The position numbers were made by a program, and so were the translations under genes. The notes beneath the pieces were generated by a model. It saw only the letters and a program-made list of their open reading frames with translations, had not been told where the DNA came from and did not search any database. Positions 17,275-26,884 of a stretch of DNA of 64,000 nucleotides are shown here, in pieces (position 1 is the stretch's first letter; every line of letters starts with the position of its first letter). The DNA comes from Parageobacillus sp. KH3-4 (GTDB lineage Bacteria > Bacillota > Bacilli > Bacillales > Anoxybacillaceae). The stretch lies in assembly GCF_022846435.1 (NCBI RefSeq), contig NZ_AP025627.1, positions 2,328,001-2,392,000 of the forward strand. The letters are read 5' to 3'.

Positions 17275-18336
17275 ATGGTATTTAAAAAAAGCGAAATAAA
17301 TGCAATATTGATTATTTTGCTACTCCTTATATTTAGTGTAATAACTGGCTGTTCCAGCCCAAAAACATCTACTGCAAAAAATGGTGAACCGCCAGTTTCT
17401 TCATCTAGCAGTGCGCCAAAAGAGATTAGATTAGGATACCAAGTTTCCCCAAATGGAGAACTCTTAGCAAAAGCATTAGGTTTGCTAGAGAAAAAGTACC
17501 CCCGTATTAAAATTAATTGGATTAAATTTGATTCCGGACGGGATGTTAATAACGCAATGGCAAGTGGAAGCATTGATTTTGGTCTTGTTGGTACTCCTCC
17601 CGGCTCAATAGGTATCGCAAACAAACTGCCTTATCAAGTGTATTACCTTCATGATATTATCGGCGAAAGTGAAGCGTTAGTCGTAAAAAAAGATTCTGGC
17701 ATTCAATCTTTAAAGGATTTGAAAGGTAAGAAAATCGCTACTACATTTAGTTCGACCTCTCATTTCAGTTTACTAGGGGCCTTAAAGGCAGAAAACATCA
17801 ACCCTGAAAAAGATAGGATAACGCTTCTTGATATGCAGCCCCCTGATATTTATGCCGCTTGGAAACGTGACGATATAGACGGCGCTTATATTTGGCAACC
17901 TACACAGACAAAGTTAATCAATGAGGGAGGCCGCGTTATTGTTACATCAAAGGATTTGTCTAAAAAAGGCATTGTAACTGGAGAATTCGGAATTGTGAAT
18001 AAAGAGTTTGCGAGAAAATACCCTGAAATTGTTAAAGGTTATATCTCTGTTTTAGATAAGGCGGTGCATTATTATCGGAATAAACCAAAAGAAGCATCCC
18101 AACTTCTTTCTAAAGAATTAGGATTATCTCCTGAGGAAAGCTTAAAAACAATGAAACAAATTATATGGCTGGACGCTTCCCAACAAAAAGATTTTTTTGG
18201 GGAACCAGAGAAACCGGGAAAGTTAGCCAAAATATTAAAAGACACAGGAGATTTTATGGCTCAACAGAAAAACATATCATCTTCCCCTGACCTAGCCACT
18301 TATCAACAAGCTTTATTAAGCGACCTTTACAAATAA
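17275..18336 (+). CDS. tauA: Taurine/sulfonate-binding lipoprotein
   Basis: A 353-residue solute-binding lipoprotein. After a basic start and hydrophobic helix, the lipobox is ITGC with the lipid-accepting Cys at about 26. A Ser/Thr-rich tether and a type-2 periplasmic-binding fold follow (IRLGYQVSPNGELLAKALG; DLKGKKIATTFSSTSHF; RDDIDGAYIWQPTQTKL). TauA/SsuA/NrtA proteins share this layout. The start is the ATG eight bases after GGAG. A GTG three codons upstream overlaps the site. Confidence 0.82.
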   Translation: MVFKKSEINAILIILLLLIFSVITGCSSPKTSTAKNGEPPVSSSSSAPKEIRLGYQVSPNGELLAKALGLLEKKYPRIKINWIKFDSGRDVNNAMASGSIDFGLVGTPPGSIGIANKLPYQVYYLHDIIGESEALVVKKDSGIQSLKDLKGKKIATTFSSTSHFSLLGALKAENINPEKDRITLLDMQPPDIYAAWKRDDIDGAYIWQPTQTKLINEGGRVIVTSKDLSKKGIVTGEFGIVNKEFARKYPEIVKGYISVLDKAVHYYRNKPKEASQLLSKELGLSPEESLKTMKQIIWLDASQQKDFFGEPEKPGKLAKILKDTGDFMAQQKNISSSPDLATYQQALLSDLYK

Positions 18337-18357
18337 GCGTGATAGTGAGGGAAGTTT

Positions 18358-19200
18358 ATGTACGTAAGCACACCTGTCCAAGCGCGTTCAGAGATATTTA
18401 ATAATCGCGCATTAATAGAATTAAAGAATATTAGCTTACATTATTCAAACGAAAATAACGGTCTTCCTATATTGGACAATATAAATCTTCAATTAGATGC
18501 CAATGATTTTGTGTGTCTATTAGGTCCGTCAGGTTGCGGTAAATCTTCTTTATTAAATATATTAGCCGGTTTTCAAAAACCAACTACGGGTGAAGTAGTG
18601 CTTAACAATCAACCGCATACCGGTCCAAGTCCTGATGTGGGGGTAGTATTTCAACATCATAACCTTTTTCCATGGATGACGATCGAAAAAAATATTGAAT
18701 TTGGTTTAAAGATGAAATCTATAGCAAAATCAGAAAGAAAAAGAATCGTTTCCTACTATTTAAATCTTGTAGGGCTCGAATCCTCTGCTAAAATGTTGCC
18801 CTACCAGCTCTCTGGAGGGATGAAGCAAAGAGCATCCATTGCAAGAACATTAGCTACCGATCCGCAAGTCATTTTAATGGATGAACCTTTTAGTGCATTA
18901 GATGCCTTAACGCGGGAAAACATGCAGATCCATCTTCTTGAACTTTGGAAAAAAACAAGAAAGTGCATATTTTTTATTACTCATGATGTAGAAGAAGCCC
19001 TATTGCTAGGAAAGAGAATTTTAGTTATGCATTCGAAACCGGGAAGAATCGTAGTAGATTTGCAAAACCCGTTATCACAGCACAATCAATCCGTCCAAGA
19101 AATCAAACATTCTAAAGAATTTAATGATCTGCGATATTATTTAATTTCCACTATCAGAAATAGTAAAGCAAATAATACAGGGTTTGGAATTAACCATTAA
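18358..19200 (+). CDS. tauB: ABC transporter ATPase, taurine/sulfonate type
   Basis: A 280-residue ATPase of the NrtD/SsuB/TauB family. Walker A is GPSGCGKSS at about 56-64, the Q-loop VVFQHHNLFPW, the signature LSGGMKQRASIARTLA and Walker B ILMDEPFSALD, and the switch His FFITHDVEEAL. It lies 21 bases after the binding-protein gene in the same operon. All catalytic elements are intact. Confidence 0.85.
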   Translation: MYVSTPVQARSEIFNNRALIELKNISLHYSNENNGLPILDNINLQLDANDFVCLLGPSGCGKSSLLNILAGFQKPTTGEVVLNNQPHTGPSPDVGVVFQHHNLFPWMTIEKNIEFGLKMKSIAKSERKRIVSYYLNLVGLESSAKMLPYQLSGGMKQRASIARTLATDPQVILMDEPFSALDALTRENMQIHLLELWKKTRKCIFFITHDVEEALLLGKRILVMHSKPGRIVVDLQNPLSQHNQSVQEIKHSKEFNDLRYYLISTIRNSKANNTGFGINH

Positions 19201-19278
19201 TTATTCGAATAATCCATTAATTAAAATATTTTAAAAATACAGATTTATTTTTCGATACACCAGTCATTCGGCCGTTGT

Positions 19279-19318
19279 TTCAACCAACTTAAACGCCTCG
19301 TCGATGTTGGTTTTTGAA
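19279..19318 (+). terminator. Possible terminator between the ABC genes and tauD
   Basis: AACCAAC and GTTGGTT enclose an 18-base loop, followed by TTTG. The stem is short and may only attenuate, giving lower tauD expression or a separate promoter in the following 35 bases. Confidence 0.4.
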
Positions 19319-19353
19319 TTTGAAATTATATAACTGTTGAAAGGAGCATGTGT

Positions 19354-20286
19354 ATGTCTCAAATGAATACCCATTATTCTCGACCACTCAAGTTTGAAAA
19401 CCGTGAAGATTATGTAGGTCCGCGTATTTTGCGGCGTCTACCCGAAGGTATGGAGGAGCGACCTTATTTATTATTTGAAGTCAAACCACTAAGTCCGATC
19501 ATAGGCGCTGAGATCATTGGAGTGGACTTGAGAGAACCAATTACCCCTGAGCTACAAGCAGAGTTGAACCGTGCACTATTAGAGTGGAAAGTTCTCTTCT
19601 TTCGTAACCAAAAGATCACTAGTGAACAGCAGCGAGCCTTTGCCCGGCTGTGGGGTGAGTTGGAAGTTCACCCATTTTATCCGATTGAAGAAGGCCAATC
19701 AAAAGAAATTGTCCGCTTTTCTAGGGATCATAAGCAAGGTGGTTTCGAGAACATCTGGCATGCCGATGTGACCTTTCGCGCCAATCCTGCTAAAGCAGCT
19801 GTATTAAGGCTGATTGAAGTTCCTCCTGTTGGTGGAGACACGCTATGGGCTGATATGGGCGCCGCTTATGACAATTTACCTGACGAGATTAAAGAACGTA
19901 TCGATAACCTCACTGCTATTCACGATTTCACTCCTTCTTTCAGCCATTTAATGACACCAGAAGAGTTAGCTATTAAACAAAAAGAATTTCCACCTGTTGA
20001 ACACCCGGTGGTTCGAACGCACCCAGAAACAGGCCGGAAAACTCTGTTTGTGAATCCAGCTTTTACTACGCGAATCGTCGGTCTCGAGCCAGAGGAGAGC
20101 GAGAAACTGCTTCAGTACCTGTTTCGCCAAGCTCATATTCCTGAGTACCAGGTCCGTTTTCACTGGGAGAAGGACACAGTCGCTTTCTGGGATAACCGTG
20201 CAACTCAACATTATGCCGTTTCCGACTATTACCCGCATCCTCGCAAGGCTGAACGGGTGGCAATTGTCGGAGATCGTCCATTTTAA
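19354..20286 (+). CDS. tauD: TauD/TfdA alpha-ketoglutarate-dependent dioxygenase
   Basis: A 310-residue non-haem Fe(II)/2-oxoglutarate dioxygenase, which hydroxylates a sulfonate next to sulfur so that sulfite leaves. The iron-binding facial triad is His136-x-Asp138 in NIWHADVTF and His286 in NRATQHYAVSDYY. The 2-oxoglutarate-binding Arg is in the final PRKAERVAI segment. Context with a TauABC-type importer supports taurine or another sulfonate, although the family also acts on aryloxy acids and alkyl sulfates. The start is the ATG seven bases after AAAGGAG. Confidence 0.85.
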   Translation: MSQMNTHYSRPLKFENREDYVGPRILRRLPEGMEERPYLLFEVKPLSPIIGAEIIGVDLREPITPELQAELNRALLEWKVLFFRNQKITSEQQRAFARLWGELEVHPFYPIEEGQSKEIVRFSRDHKQGGFENIWHADVTFRANPAKAAVLRLIEVPPVGGDTLWADMGAAYDNLPDEIKERIDNLTAIHDFTPSFSHLMTPEELAIKQKEFPPVEHPVVRTHPETGRKTLFVNPAFTTRIVGLEPEESEKLLQYLFRQAHIPEYQVRFHWEKDTVAFWDNRATQHYAVSDYYPHPRKAERVAIVGDRPF

Positions 20287-20300
20287 AATATTGAAAATGA

Positions 20301-20335
20301 GTGGAACCTTAAAGAGGTTCCACTTATTGTGTTTG
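20301..20335 (+). terminator. Hairpin after tauD
   Basis: GTGGAACCT (20301-20309) and AGGTTCCAC (20315-20323) form a 9-base stem with a 5-base loop, followed by TTATTGTGTTTG. The T tract is imperfect. Confidence 0.65.
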
Positions 20336-20406
20336 TATAATTATTGAATATGAAACTATGTATTCTCACAACAAAATTTTACAATACCACCAAGGGAGGA
20401 TATCCA

Positions 20407-20787
20407 ATGAGTTGGTTTTTCCTTTTACTAGGGATTGTCTCGGAAGTTTTAGGCACAACCTCTATGAAGATGTCAGAAGGATTTACAAAGTTAATCCCTT
20501 CCATTTTAATGTTTATTTTTTATGGAACAAGTCTTACTTTAGTAACATTAGCACTCAAAGAGATTGAGGTAAGCATTGCTTATTCAATATGGTCCGGATT
20601 AGGTACAGCTATTATTGCAACAATAGGAATTTTATTCTTCAAAGAACACTTTTCCTTATTCAAGATGCTGGCAATACTAATGATTATTGTCGGTGTTATT
20701 ATGTTGAATATCAGTGGAGAAGCACATGAAAAAGAAGCATCTTCGTCGTACCTGCAAACAGAAAGGAATGGAAATTGCGAACAGTGA
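20407..20787 (+). CDS. Small multidrug resistance (SMR) family efflux protein
   Basis: A 126-residue SMR protein with four helices. The essential membrane Glu is in GIVSEVLGTTSMKMSEGF near position 13, and helix 3 reads SIAYSIWSGLGTAIIA. SMR proteins of this type (EbrAB, QacE, SugE relatives) extrude cationic compounds or guanidinium against protons. The C-terminal 20 residues are a polar tail beyond the usual 105-110. It has its own AAGGGAGG site six bases ahead and probably its own promoter. Only one subunit is present, so a homodimer is likely. Confidence 0.8.
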   Translation: MSWFFLLLGIVSEVLGTTSMKMSEGFTKLIPSILMFIFYGTSLTLVTLALKEIEVSIAYSIWSGLGTAIIATIGILFFKEHFSLFKMLAILMIIVGVIMLNISGEAHEKEASSSYLQTERNGNCEQ

Positions 20788-21232
20788 CAGGTACTGTTCG
20801 CCTATTCATCTTAAAAATCATCTTTCGGCTTTAACATTGTCCCAAAACTTGTTGCATTAATCTTTAGAAGACTTTTTACTGGAACCACAAGTGGTGTCAA
20901 ATGGGTGCCAAAAAGGTGTTGCTGGGTCAAGTGGTCAAATCGTCTCATAATGGCCGTTGAGGAAGTGCCACAAGTGTTTTCCACTTTCTTAAATAATCTT
21001 ACCCATATGCATCGATAAACACAGCTTGATTCTAATTCAATAGGTGTCCGTTAATACTTGTCTACAAAGGAGCTTTCTTCTGAAGATCGTTTCCTACATA
21101 ACATGCCGACGGCGTTTATATCAAATTGTCATACGCTCAAACCACTTAAGATATCGAACTTGTGCCTACTGAAATCATATTTCATATTCGTTTTTCAACG
21201 ACGAAGTTTTCGTTCATTTTCACATAAAGAAC
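20777..21232. other. Intergenic stretch with a hairpin at the SMR stop codon
   Basis: GCGAACAGT (20777-20785) pairs with ACTGTTCGC (about 20793-20801), and the SMR stop lies inside it. There is no proper T run. The following 430 bases contain no gene I can support; open frames are short and interrupted. Confidence 0.35.
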
Positions 21233-21952
21233 TTATTTTCTCATCAGAAATTCATTCGGAAAATCTGTTATCAGCGCCGATACTTCTGCATCGCGCAGCA
21301 GCGATGTTACCTTTGCGTCATTCACCGTATAAACGCGCAATTTCAGCCCTTGGGCCACCGCTTTTCTTCCTTCTGAAGATAAAACAAACGGCAAATCTCC
21401 ATGTATCGCTTGGGCATTCACTACCTTTGCCTTTAGAATTGCGCTTTCATGAATTCCTTCAAACAATGTGCCGATTTCGATCGACGGATGAAGCCGCCGC
21501 GCTTTTAACATGCTGCATATGTTGAATGAAGATAATACCACCTGCTTTTCCAACTGAAATTGCCCAATCATTTTTAGCAGCTTTTCTTCTAAATGCGGAT
21601 AATCGATGGCGTTATTTTTCAGCTCAATATTAATCATTATCTCTTTATCTAAATCTTGAACCCACTCCAGCACCTCCATCAAGGCGGGAATACGTTGGCG
21701 GGCAAAGCGCTCATGAAACCAGCCGCCTGCATCAAGCAAACGAATCTGTTTATAAAGAAAGTCTTTTACATAACCAATTCCATCGGTCGTTCGGTCGACT
21801 CGTTCATCATGAATGACGACAATTTCTCCATCTTTTGTCATTTGCACATCTAATTCGATCCCGCCAGCTCCTACATCATACGCTTTTTGAAACGCCAGCA
21901 TGGTGTTTTCGGGATATTTTCCGCTAAATCCTCGATGAGCATAAACCTCCAT
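21233..21952 (-). CDS. ugpQ: Glycerophosphodiester phosphodiesterase
   Basis: A 239-residue cytoplasmic GDPD enzyme, which cleaves glycerophosphodiesters to glycerol-3-phosphate and an alcohol. Signatures: AHRGFSGKYPENTMLAF (catalytic His and Arg-Gly), GIELDVQMTKDGEIVVIHD (metal Glu/Asp and second His), and a TIM-barrel tail ending VYTVNDAKV. There is no signal peptide, so it acts on imported substrate. It sits last in the glpP-ugpCAEB cluster, matching that role. The start is the ATG eight bases after GGGGGA; another ATG lies seven codons upstream. Confidence 0.88.
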   Translation of the reverse strand: MEVYAHRGFSGKYPENTMLAFQKAYDVGAGGIELDVQMTKDGEIVVIHDERVDRTTDGIGYVKDFLYKQIRLLDAGGWFHERFARQRIPALMEVLEWVQDLDKEIMINIELKNNAIDYPHLEEKLLKMIGQFQLEKQVVLSSFNICSMLKARRLHPSIEIGTLFEGIHESAILKAKVVNAQAIHGDLPFVLSSEGRKAVAQGLKLRVYTVNDAKVTSLLRDAEVSALITDFPNEFLMRK

Positions 21953-22069
21953 TCCTCTCGGTCCCCCATTCATGCGTAAACTAAAGAAACTGACCCATGA
22001 GCGTCTGATATCGCATAAAATTGTGAGTCCTGATACTTTGCGTTCAAGCCAGCCCCGTTGATTTCCAAC

Positions 22070-23413
22070 TTATTTCTTATTCGCTGCTTCAAGAGCCCGG
22101 TTCGTTTCCTCCGCTGCACGATCCAGCGCTTCTTTCGGATCAACACCTTGGTATATGCTTTCCATTGCTTTTACGACTTTTTGACGGGATTCTGGAAAAA
22201 CAGTGATGAGCGCCCCTTGTGTCGCAGGTATTGGTTTCGTTTGTTTCAATTGATCGACGGTGACTTTTAATTGAGGGTACTTTTCCCACTCCGCTTTCAC
22301 GATCTCTTCGTCATAAGCGGCTGGATTAATCGCAAAATATCCTGTTTTCACATGCCACTTCGCTTGAACTTCAGGTGTTGCTAAATATTTCATGAACTCC
22401 CATGCCGCTTTTTGCTGCTTTTCACTAATATCTTTGGCCATCCATAGCGACGCTCCGCCAATGATCACCCCTTGACGCTCGATACCATCTGGAACTGGCA
22501 AGTAAGAAACTCCTACCTCAAACGGCGCATTGTCGATAATCGTTTTCACTCCTGCAGAAGAGTCTAAATACATCGCGATTTTCTTGGATTGAAACGCCGC
22601 GCGCATATCATCCCAGTTTTGTCCTACGTTGTAGAACGTTCCTTCTTTATACATGTCACGAATTAAATCGAATACACGCAATCCTTCTTCCCCATTAAAA
22701 ACCGCTTTCGTGGCGTTCCCGGTGCGGCCGTTTTCATTATTGACGTACAGCCCGCCTTGCACCGCGAGCATTTCTTCAAAAAACCAGCCGTAATTTAAAA
22801 TGGAAAAACCATATTGAGTCGTTTGCCCCCCTCGTTTTTTTGTCAATTTTTTTGCCGCTTCTTTTAACTCGCTATACGTCATCGGCGGCTTTTCAGGGTC
22901 CAAGCCCGCTTCTTTGAACGCATCTTTGTTATAAATCAGCACAGGCGTGGAGGAGTTGAACGGCATGGAGTAAATTTTTCCATCCACCGTGTAATAATTA
23001 ACGATATTTTTTTCCCATTGCGATGTATCATAATTTCCTTCATCAATAAATTTTTGCACAGGCTGGATTTTGCCGCTATCAATCATATACTTTGTTCCAA
23101 CTTCAAATGTTTGCATAATCGTTGGCGCGTCTTTCGTGCCAGCCACCGCATTGAATTTCGCCAGCGCCTCTTCATATGTGCCTTGAAAAATCGGCTTGAC
23201 CTCAATAGAAGGATGGGACTGGTTAAATTCGTCCACAATCTCTTTTAATACCGTTTCTAAATCTCCGCTCATCGCATGCCAAAAAATGACCTCTGTTTTC
23301 CCGTCTTTGTTTTCAGATGGAGTGGCCGCTGCTTCGTTGCTTTGGCTTGAACAAGCGGTCAGTGTCATAAAAATGAACAAGAACAAAGCGAAAATGCCCT
23401 TTTTCATGACCAT
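22070..23413 (-). CDS. ugpB: Glycerol-3-phosphate/glycerophosphodiester-binding lipoprotein
   Basis: A 447-residue type-1 solute-binding lipoprotein. A short basic start and helix end in the lipobox LTAC (Cys about 21). The mature part starts EVIFWHAMSGDLETVLKEI, a pattern specific to UgpB-type proteins, and includes MPFNSSTPVLIYNKDAFKEA and GGASLWMAKD. It delivers substrate to the UgpAE channel. The ribosome site AAGGAGGAG lies six bases before the first ATG. Confidence 0.85.
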   Translation of the reverse strand: MVMKKGIFALFLFIFMTLTACSSQSNEAAATPSENKDGKTEVIFWHAMSGDLETVLKEIVDEFNQSHPSIEVKPIFQGTYEEALAKFNAVAGTKDAPTIMQTFEVGTKYMIDSGKIQPVQKFIDEGNYDTSQWEKNIVNYYTVDGKIYSMPFNSSTPVLIYNKDAFKEAGLDPEKPPMTYSELKEAAKKLTKKRGGQTTQYGFSILNYGWFFEEMLAVQGGLYVNNENGRTGNATKAVFNGEEGLRVFDLIRDMYKEGTFYNVGQNWDDMRAAFQSKKIAMYLDSSAGVKTIIDNAPFEVGVSYLPVPDGIERQGVIIGGASLWMAKDISEKQQKAAWEFMKYLATPEVQAKWHVKTGYFAINPAAYDEEIVKAEWEKYPQLKVTVDQLKQTKPIPATQGALITVFPESRQKVVKAMESIYQGVDPKEALDRAAEETNRALEAANKK

Positions 23414-23425
23414 TTTTTCTCCTCC

Positions 23426-24238
23426 TTATTTAATGGCTCCCTGCATAAGCCCTTTCTGAAGATGCTTTTGCCCGACAAACAACAGCAATAATGTTGGTAA
23501 AACGACCACGATCACTGCCGCCATCACCACCCCCCATTCCGTCGAAATTTCTTGCGATTGCATTTGCTTTAATCCGATTTGGACGGTGCGAACATGGTCG
23601 TTATTGGTAACAAGCAAAGGCCATAAATACATATTCCAAGTCGTTAAAAAGCTGTAAACTCCTAATGTAATTAAACTCGTTCTTGATAACGGAAGAACAA
23701 TATTCCAAAAGAAACGAAAGCGGCCAACGCCTGATACTTGCGCCGCCTCATACAATTCCAATGGAATCGTTTTAAAGTGCTGGCGCAAAAGGAATATGCC
23801 AAAAGCTAGAGCAAAAAATGGAACTGTCAATCCTAAATAGCTATTCAGCCAGCCTAGCTTTTGCACGGTCCAAAAATTCGGAATCATCGTTGCCTCCCAA
23901 GGGATTAGCATCGTTGCGATACATAGAAAAAAGAGAACATCTCTCCCTTTAAAGTTCAGAAACACGAAGGCAAACGCCGCTAAGCTCGAAACAATTAACT
24001 GCCCCAACATGACAAGCAACGAAACAATAAAGCTGTTTAACAAATACTCTAGCAACGGAACTTTCTGAAACGCCGCAACATAGTTTTCTATCGTGAACTT
24101 CTGCGGCCATATATGCCCTTGCAGCACTTCCGCTCCGTCCATAAAGCTGATGAGGAACGCGTAAACAATTGGAAACAGCACAACAGCAGAACAAATGATG
24201 AGAAGGACATACAACAGAAACGTCCGTAAAACGTTCAT
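23426..24238 (-). CDS. ugpE: Glycerol-3-phosphate ABC transporter permease UgpE
   Basis: A 270-residue permease with about six helices and the EAA loop LYEAAQVSGVGRFRFFWNIVLP near its middle. It belongs to the MalG/UgpE carbohydrate class. It starts four bases inside the end of ugpA (ATGA-type overlap), which couples translation and suggests equal subunit amounts. Confidence 0.85.
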   Translation of the reverse strand: MNVLRTFLLYVLLIICSAVVLFPIVYAFLISFMDGAEVLQGHIWPQKFTIENYVAAFQKVPLLEYLLNSFIVSLLVMLGQLIVSSLAAFAFVFLNFKGRDVLFFLCIATMLIPWEATMIPNFWTVQKLGWLNSYLGLTVPFFALAFGIFLLRQHFKTIPLELYEAAQVSGVGRFRFFWNIVLPLSRTSLITLGVYSFLTTWNMYLWPLLVTNNDHVRTVQIGLKQMQSQEISTEWGVVMAAVIVVVLPTLLLLFVGQKHLQKGLMQGAIK

Positions 24239-25161
24239 TGATAATGAACCTTCCTCTCTCCGAATTTAAATTGCAAAAAGGTAACTGCCAACACCGCGAA
24301 AAAGAGAAGGACCGCTTGGGCACTGGCGGAACCGAAGTTGTAATTAATGAAAGCATCTTTATAAATCGAGTAAACAATGACATTCGTTGCATCCATCGGT
24401 CCGCCCTTCGTTAACATATCGATTTGGCCAAACGTTTGGAACGAATGAATGAGCGAAACCGTTGTCACAAAAAAGAGTGTCGGCGACAGCAATGGCAATG
24501 TCACTTTGCGAAACTGATACCAGTAGCCCACCCCCGCAATGCTCGCACTTTCATATAAAGAGGAATCGAGATTTTGCAATCCTCCGAGCAAAACCAGAAA
24601 GGTAAATCCTGTATTCATCCAAATCGTTGAAATGGCGACAGAAATGAGCGCAATGTTCGGGTCAAGCAGCCACTGAACATCTGAAATTCCAAATAAAGAT
24701 AGCACTTTATTGATAATCCCAATGGAAGGGTTGTACATAAACATCCAAATCACAGAAGAGGCCGCGACACTCATGCCCATCGTTGAAGAAAAAAACGTGC
24801 GAAACAAACCGATTCCTTTCAGCTTTTCATTGGCCATAAGCGCTAGACATAACGCTAGAATAACACTGGCCGGAACGGTGTAGCAAACAAACAACAATGT
24901 CGCTTTTGCACTTTGCAGAAAGTTTGCATCCTTTAACAAATAAACAAAATTCTCGATCCCGACAAATTGAACAGGATTGCCTTGATGATCTGTTGCGTAG
25001 AAACTTAAATACAATGTTCTGAGCATTGGGTAAAAAAGAAAAATAGAAAACAAAATAAGAGATGGAAACAAGTATGCAATTCCTTCCAACATCGCCCATA
25101 TCGCTTGTTTGCGGCGAACCGAAGCGGAGGGAGAAGATTTTACAGAAAGCGGTGTATTCAT
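24235..25161 (-). CDS. ugpA: Glycerol-3-phosphate ABC transporter permease UgpA
   Basis: A 308-residue permease of the MalF/UgpA class. The EAA loop reads LYESASIAGVGYWYQFRKVTLP; an N-terminal cytoplasmic lead (to about residue 25) precedes six helices, and GGPMDATNVIVY is a class-typical segment. It overlaps ugpC at its start and ugpE at its end by four bases each. Confidence 0.85.
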   Translation of the reverse strand: MNTPLSVKSSPSASVRRKQAIWAMLEGIAYLFPSLILFSIFLFYPMLRTLYLSFYATDHQGNPVQFVGIENFVYLLKDANFLQSAKATLLFVCYTVPASVILALCLALMANEKLKGIGLFRTFFSSTMGMSVAASSVIWMFMYNPSIGIINKVLSLFGISDVQWLLDPNIALISVAISTIWMNTGFTFLVLLGGLQNLDSSLYESASIAGVGYWYQFRKVTLPLLSPTLFFVTTVSLIHSFQTFGQIDMLTKGGPMDATNVIVYSIYKDAFINYNFGSASAQAVLLFFAVLAVTFLQFKFGERKVHYQ

Positions 25162-26270
25162 TGGCGTTCCCCCTGGCCGGCCGCATAAGATGGGATTGAG
25201 TGATTCAACCGCTGGCCGTTTTCATGAAAGAAAAGGAAAGCTGTTTCATCAATCGTTAGAGGCACTTTCTCACCGGCATGAATGTTCCATTGCCCGTTCC
25301 ATCGCGCGATCCAATGCTCGTTTTTCGTTAGTTCAAATGTGATGAACGTTTCCGTCCCCAAAACTTCGACATTGACGACTTTCGCTATAAAATGGTCATC
25401 GCCTGGCTTAGCAAGGCGGATATGTTCCGGCCGGACGCCAACGATGATTTGCTGGGTGGAAGGAGGCAAATGGTGGTGAAGACGCAGCGCCCGCCCGCTG
25501 TCAAAAAGCAGCAAACTTTCCAGCACCTTTGCTTCCGCCAAATTCATTGGCGGCGAGCCGATGAAAGAAGCAACAAACGTATTGGAAGGATGGTTATAAA
25601 TATCAAGCGGCTTTCCGATTTGCTGCGGCCGCCCTTCGTGCAAAATCATCATTCGATCCGCCATCGTCATCGCTTCTACTTGATCATGTGTCACATAAAC
25701 CATGGTGATCCCTAGCCGTCTTTGCAGCTGACGAATTTCGGAGCGCATTTTCGCCCGCAATTTTGCATCTAAATTCGATAAAGGCTCATCCATCAAACAA
25801 ATAGGCGCATGAGTGACAATCGCTCTTGCCAGCGCTACACGCTGGCGCTGCCCACCGGATAATTGGCGCGGTTTATGTTTAAGAAAACCGGTCAAACCAA
25901 GCAATTCTGCTGCTTCTAAACAGCGTTTCTTTTGTTCTTGTTTCGAAATTTTCTTTTTATATAGTCCAAATGTAATGTTTTGTTCGACGGTTAAATGCGG
26001 ATACAGCGCATAATTTTGAAATACCATCGATAAGTTGCGTTCGCTCGGCGGCAGATCATTGGCCTCTATCCCGCCGATGAGCAAAGTCCCGGATGTAATC
26101 GTTTCTAACCCGGCTATCATCCGTAAAATCGTGCTTTTGCCACAGCCAGACGGACCGACAAGAACGAAAAATTCTCCCGGTTCAATGGAAACACTTAAAT
26201 CGTGAATAACATTGTCTTTTCCATTGTAAGACTTACAAACATGAACTAATTCAATTTGCTCCACGCGCAT
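25158..26270 (-). CDS. ugpC: Glycerol-3-phosphate ABC transporter ATPase UgpC
   Basis: A 370-residue MsmK/UgpC-type ATPase. Walker A GPSGCGKST, Q-loop MVFQNYALYPHLTV, signature LSGGQRQRVALARAI, Walker B CLMDEPLSNLD, and switch VTHDQVEAMTMAD are intact. A C-terminal TOBE/regulatory domain (VGVRPEHIRL) completes the family length. It overlaps the glpP 3' end by about 20 bases. Confidence 0.88.
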   Translation of the reverse strand: MRVEQIELVHVCKSYNGKDNVIHDLSVSIEPGEFFVLVGPSGCGKSTILRMIAGLETITSGTLLIGGIEANDLPPSERNLSMVFQNYALYPHLTVEQNITFGLYKKKISKQEQKKRCLEAAELLGLTGFLKHKPRQLSGGQRQRVALARAIVTHAPICLMDEPLSNLDAKLRAKMRSEIRQLQRRLGITMVYVTHDQVEAMTMADRMMILHEGRPQQIGKPLDIYNHPSNTFVASFIGSPPMNLAEAKVLESLLLFDSGRALRLHHHLPPSTQQIIVGVRPEHIRLAKPGDDHFIAKVVNVEVLGTETFITFELTKNEHWIARWNGQWNIHAGEKVPLTIDETAFLFFHENGQRLNHSIPSYAAGQGERQ

Positions 26271-26862
26271 GCACCTCTTCCCTGTTTATACTTCCCCATT
26301 TTTTCCACAACCATGGACGTCCCGTCGAGACAGAAACCGCTCCGCTTTGCAGCGCGGCTTCGATATGTTTCTCATGTTGAATCAGCCCGCCGGTAATAAT
26401 GGGAACGTGCGTCTGTTTCCGGATCGTCTCAATCATTTCAGGAATCAGCCCTGGCATAATCTCTAATGCATCCGGCTGGACATCATGAATATTTTTTACT
26501 CCGTTTTCCACCGCATCGGTATCCACTAAAAACAAGCGCTGAACGGTCATCAGCCCTTCTTTTTTCGCTAATTGAACGAGAGAGCTTTTTGTCGTCACAA
26601 TCCCATGCGGCTTTATAAATTTCGCCAAAAACTTCAATCCCTCCCGATCATAACTAATTCCTGGGATCTTTTCGACATGAAGAAAAACAAATCGTTGCTG
26701 TTCCTTTAATAAATCGACATATCGTTTAATCACACTAATGTTTCCCGTTTGCAAAAAGGCGACTTGCAATTCGGTTTGGAGGAACATTTCCAGATGCTTT
26801 GGGCTTTTAATTGCGGCAATGATCCGGTCGCTTCGGATGCACTCCAACCATCGTTCTCTCAC
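26251..26862 (-). CDS. glpP: Glycerol-responsive antiterminator GlpP
   Basis: A 203-residue RNA-binding antiterminator of the GlpP family, which binds mRNA leaders when glycerol-3-phosphate is present and prevents termination. Family segments: FLHVEKIPGISYDREGLKF, PHGIVTTKSSLVQLAKKEGL, DALEIMPGLIPEMI and PIITGGLI (phosphate-binding TIM-barrel). The start is taken as the GTG six bases after AAAGGGGGA. A frame extension upstream runs through the leader hairpin and is unlikely to be protein. In Bacillus subtilis glpP sits with glpFK. Here it heads a ugp operon, so it probably controls that operon and itself. Confidence 0.85.
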   Translation of the reverse strand: MRERWLECIRSDRIIAAIKSPKHLEMFLQTELQVAFLQTGNISVIKRYVDLLKEQQRFVFLHVEKIPGISYDREGLKFLAKFIKPHGIVTTKSSLVQLAKKEGLMTVQRLFLVDTDAVENGVKNIHDVQPDALEIMPGLIPEMIETIRKQTHVPIITGGLIQHEKHIEAALQSGAVSVSTGRPWLWKKWGSINREEVHARGAN

Positions 26863-26884
26863 AACAATCCCCCTTTCGCAAAGT

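Noticed and set aside
21058-21525. 155-codon plus-strand frame overlapping ugpQ
   Set aside because: Antisense to the conserved C-terminus of the phosphodiesterase; no start signal.
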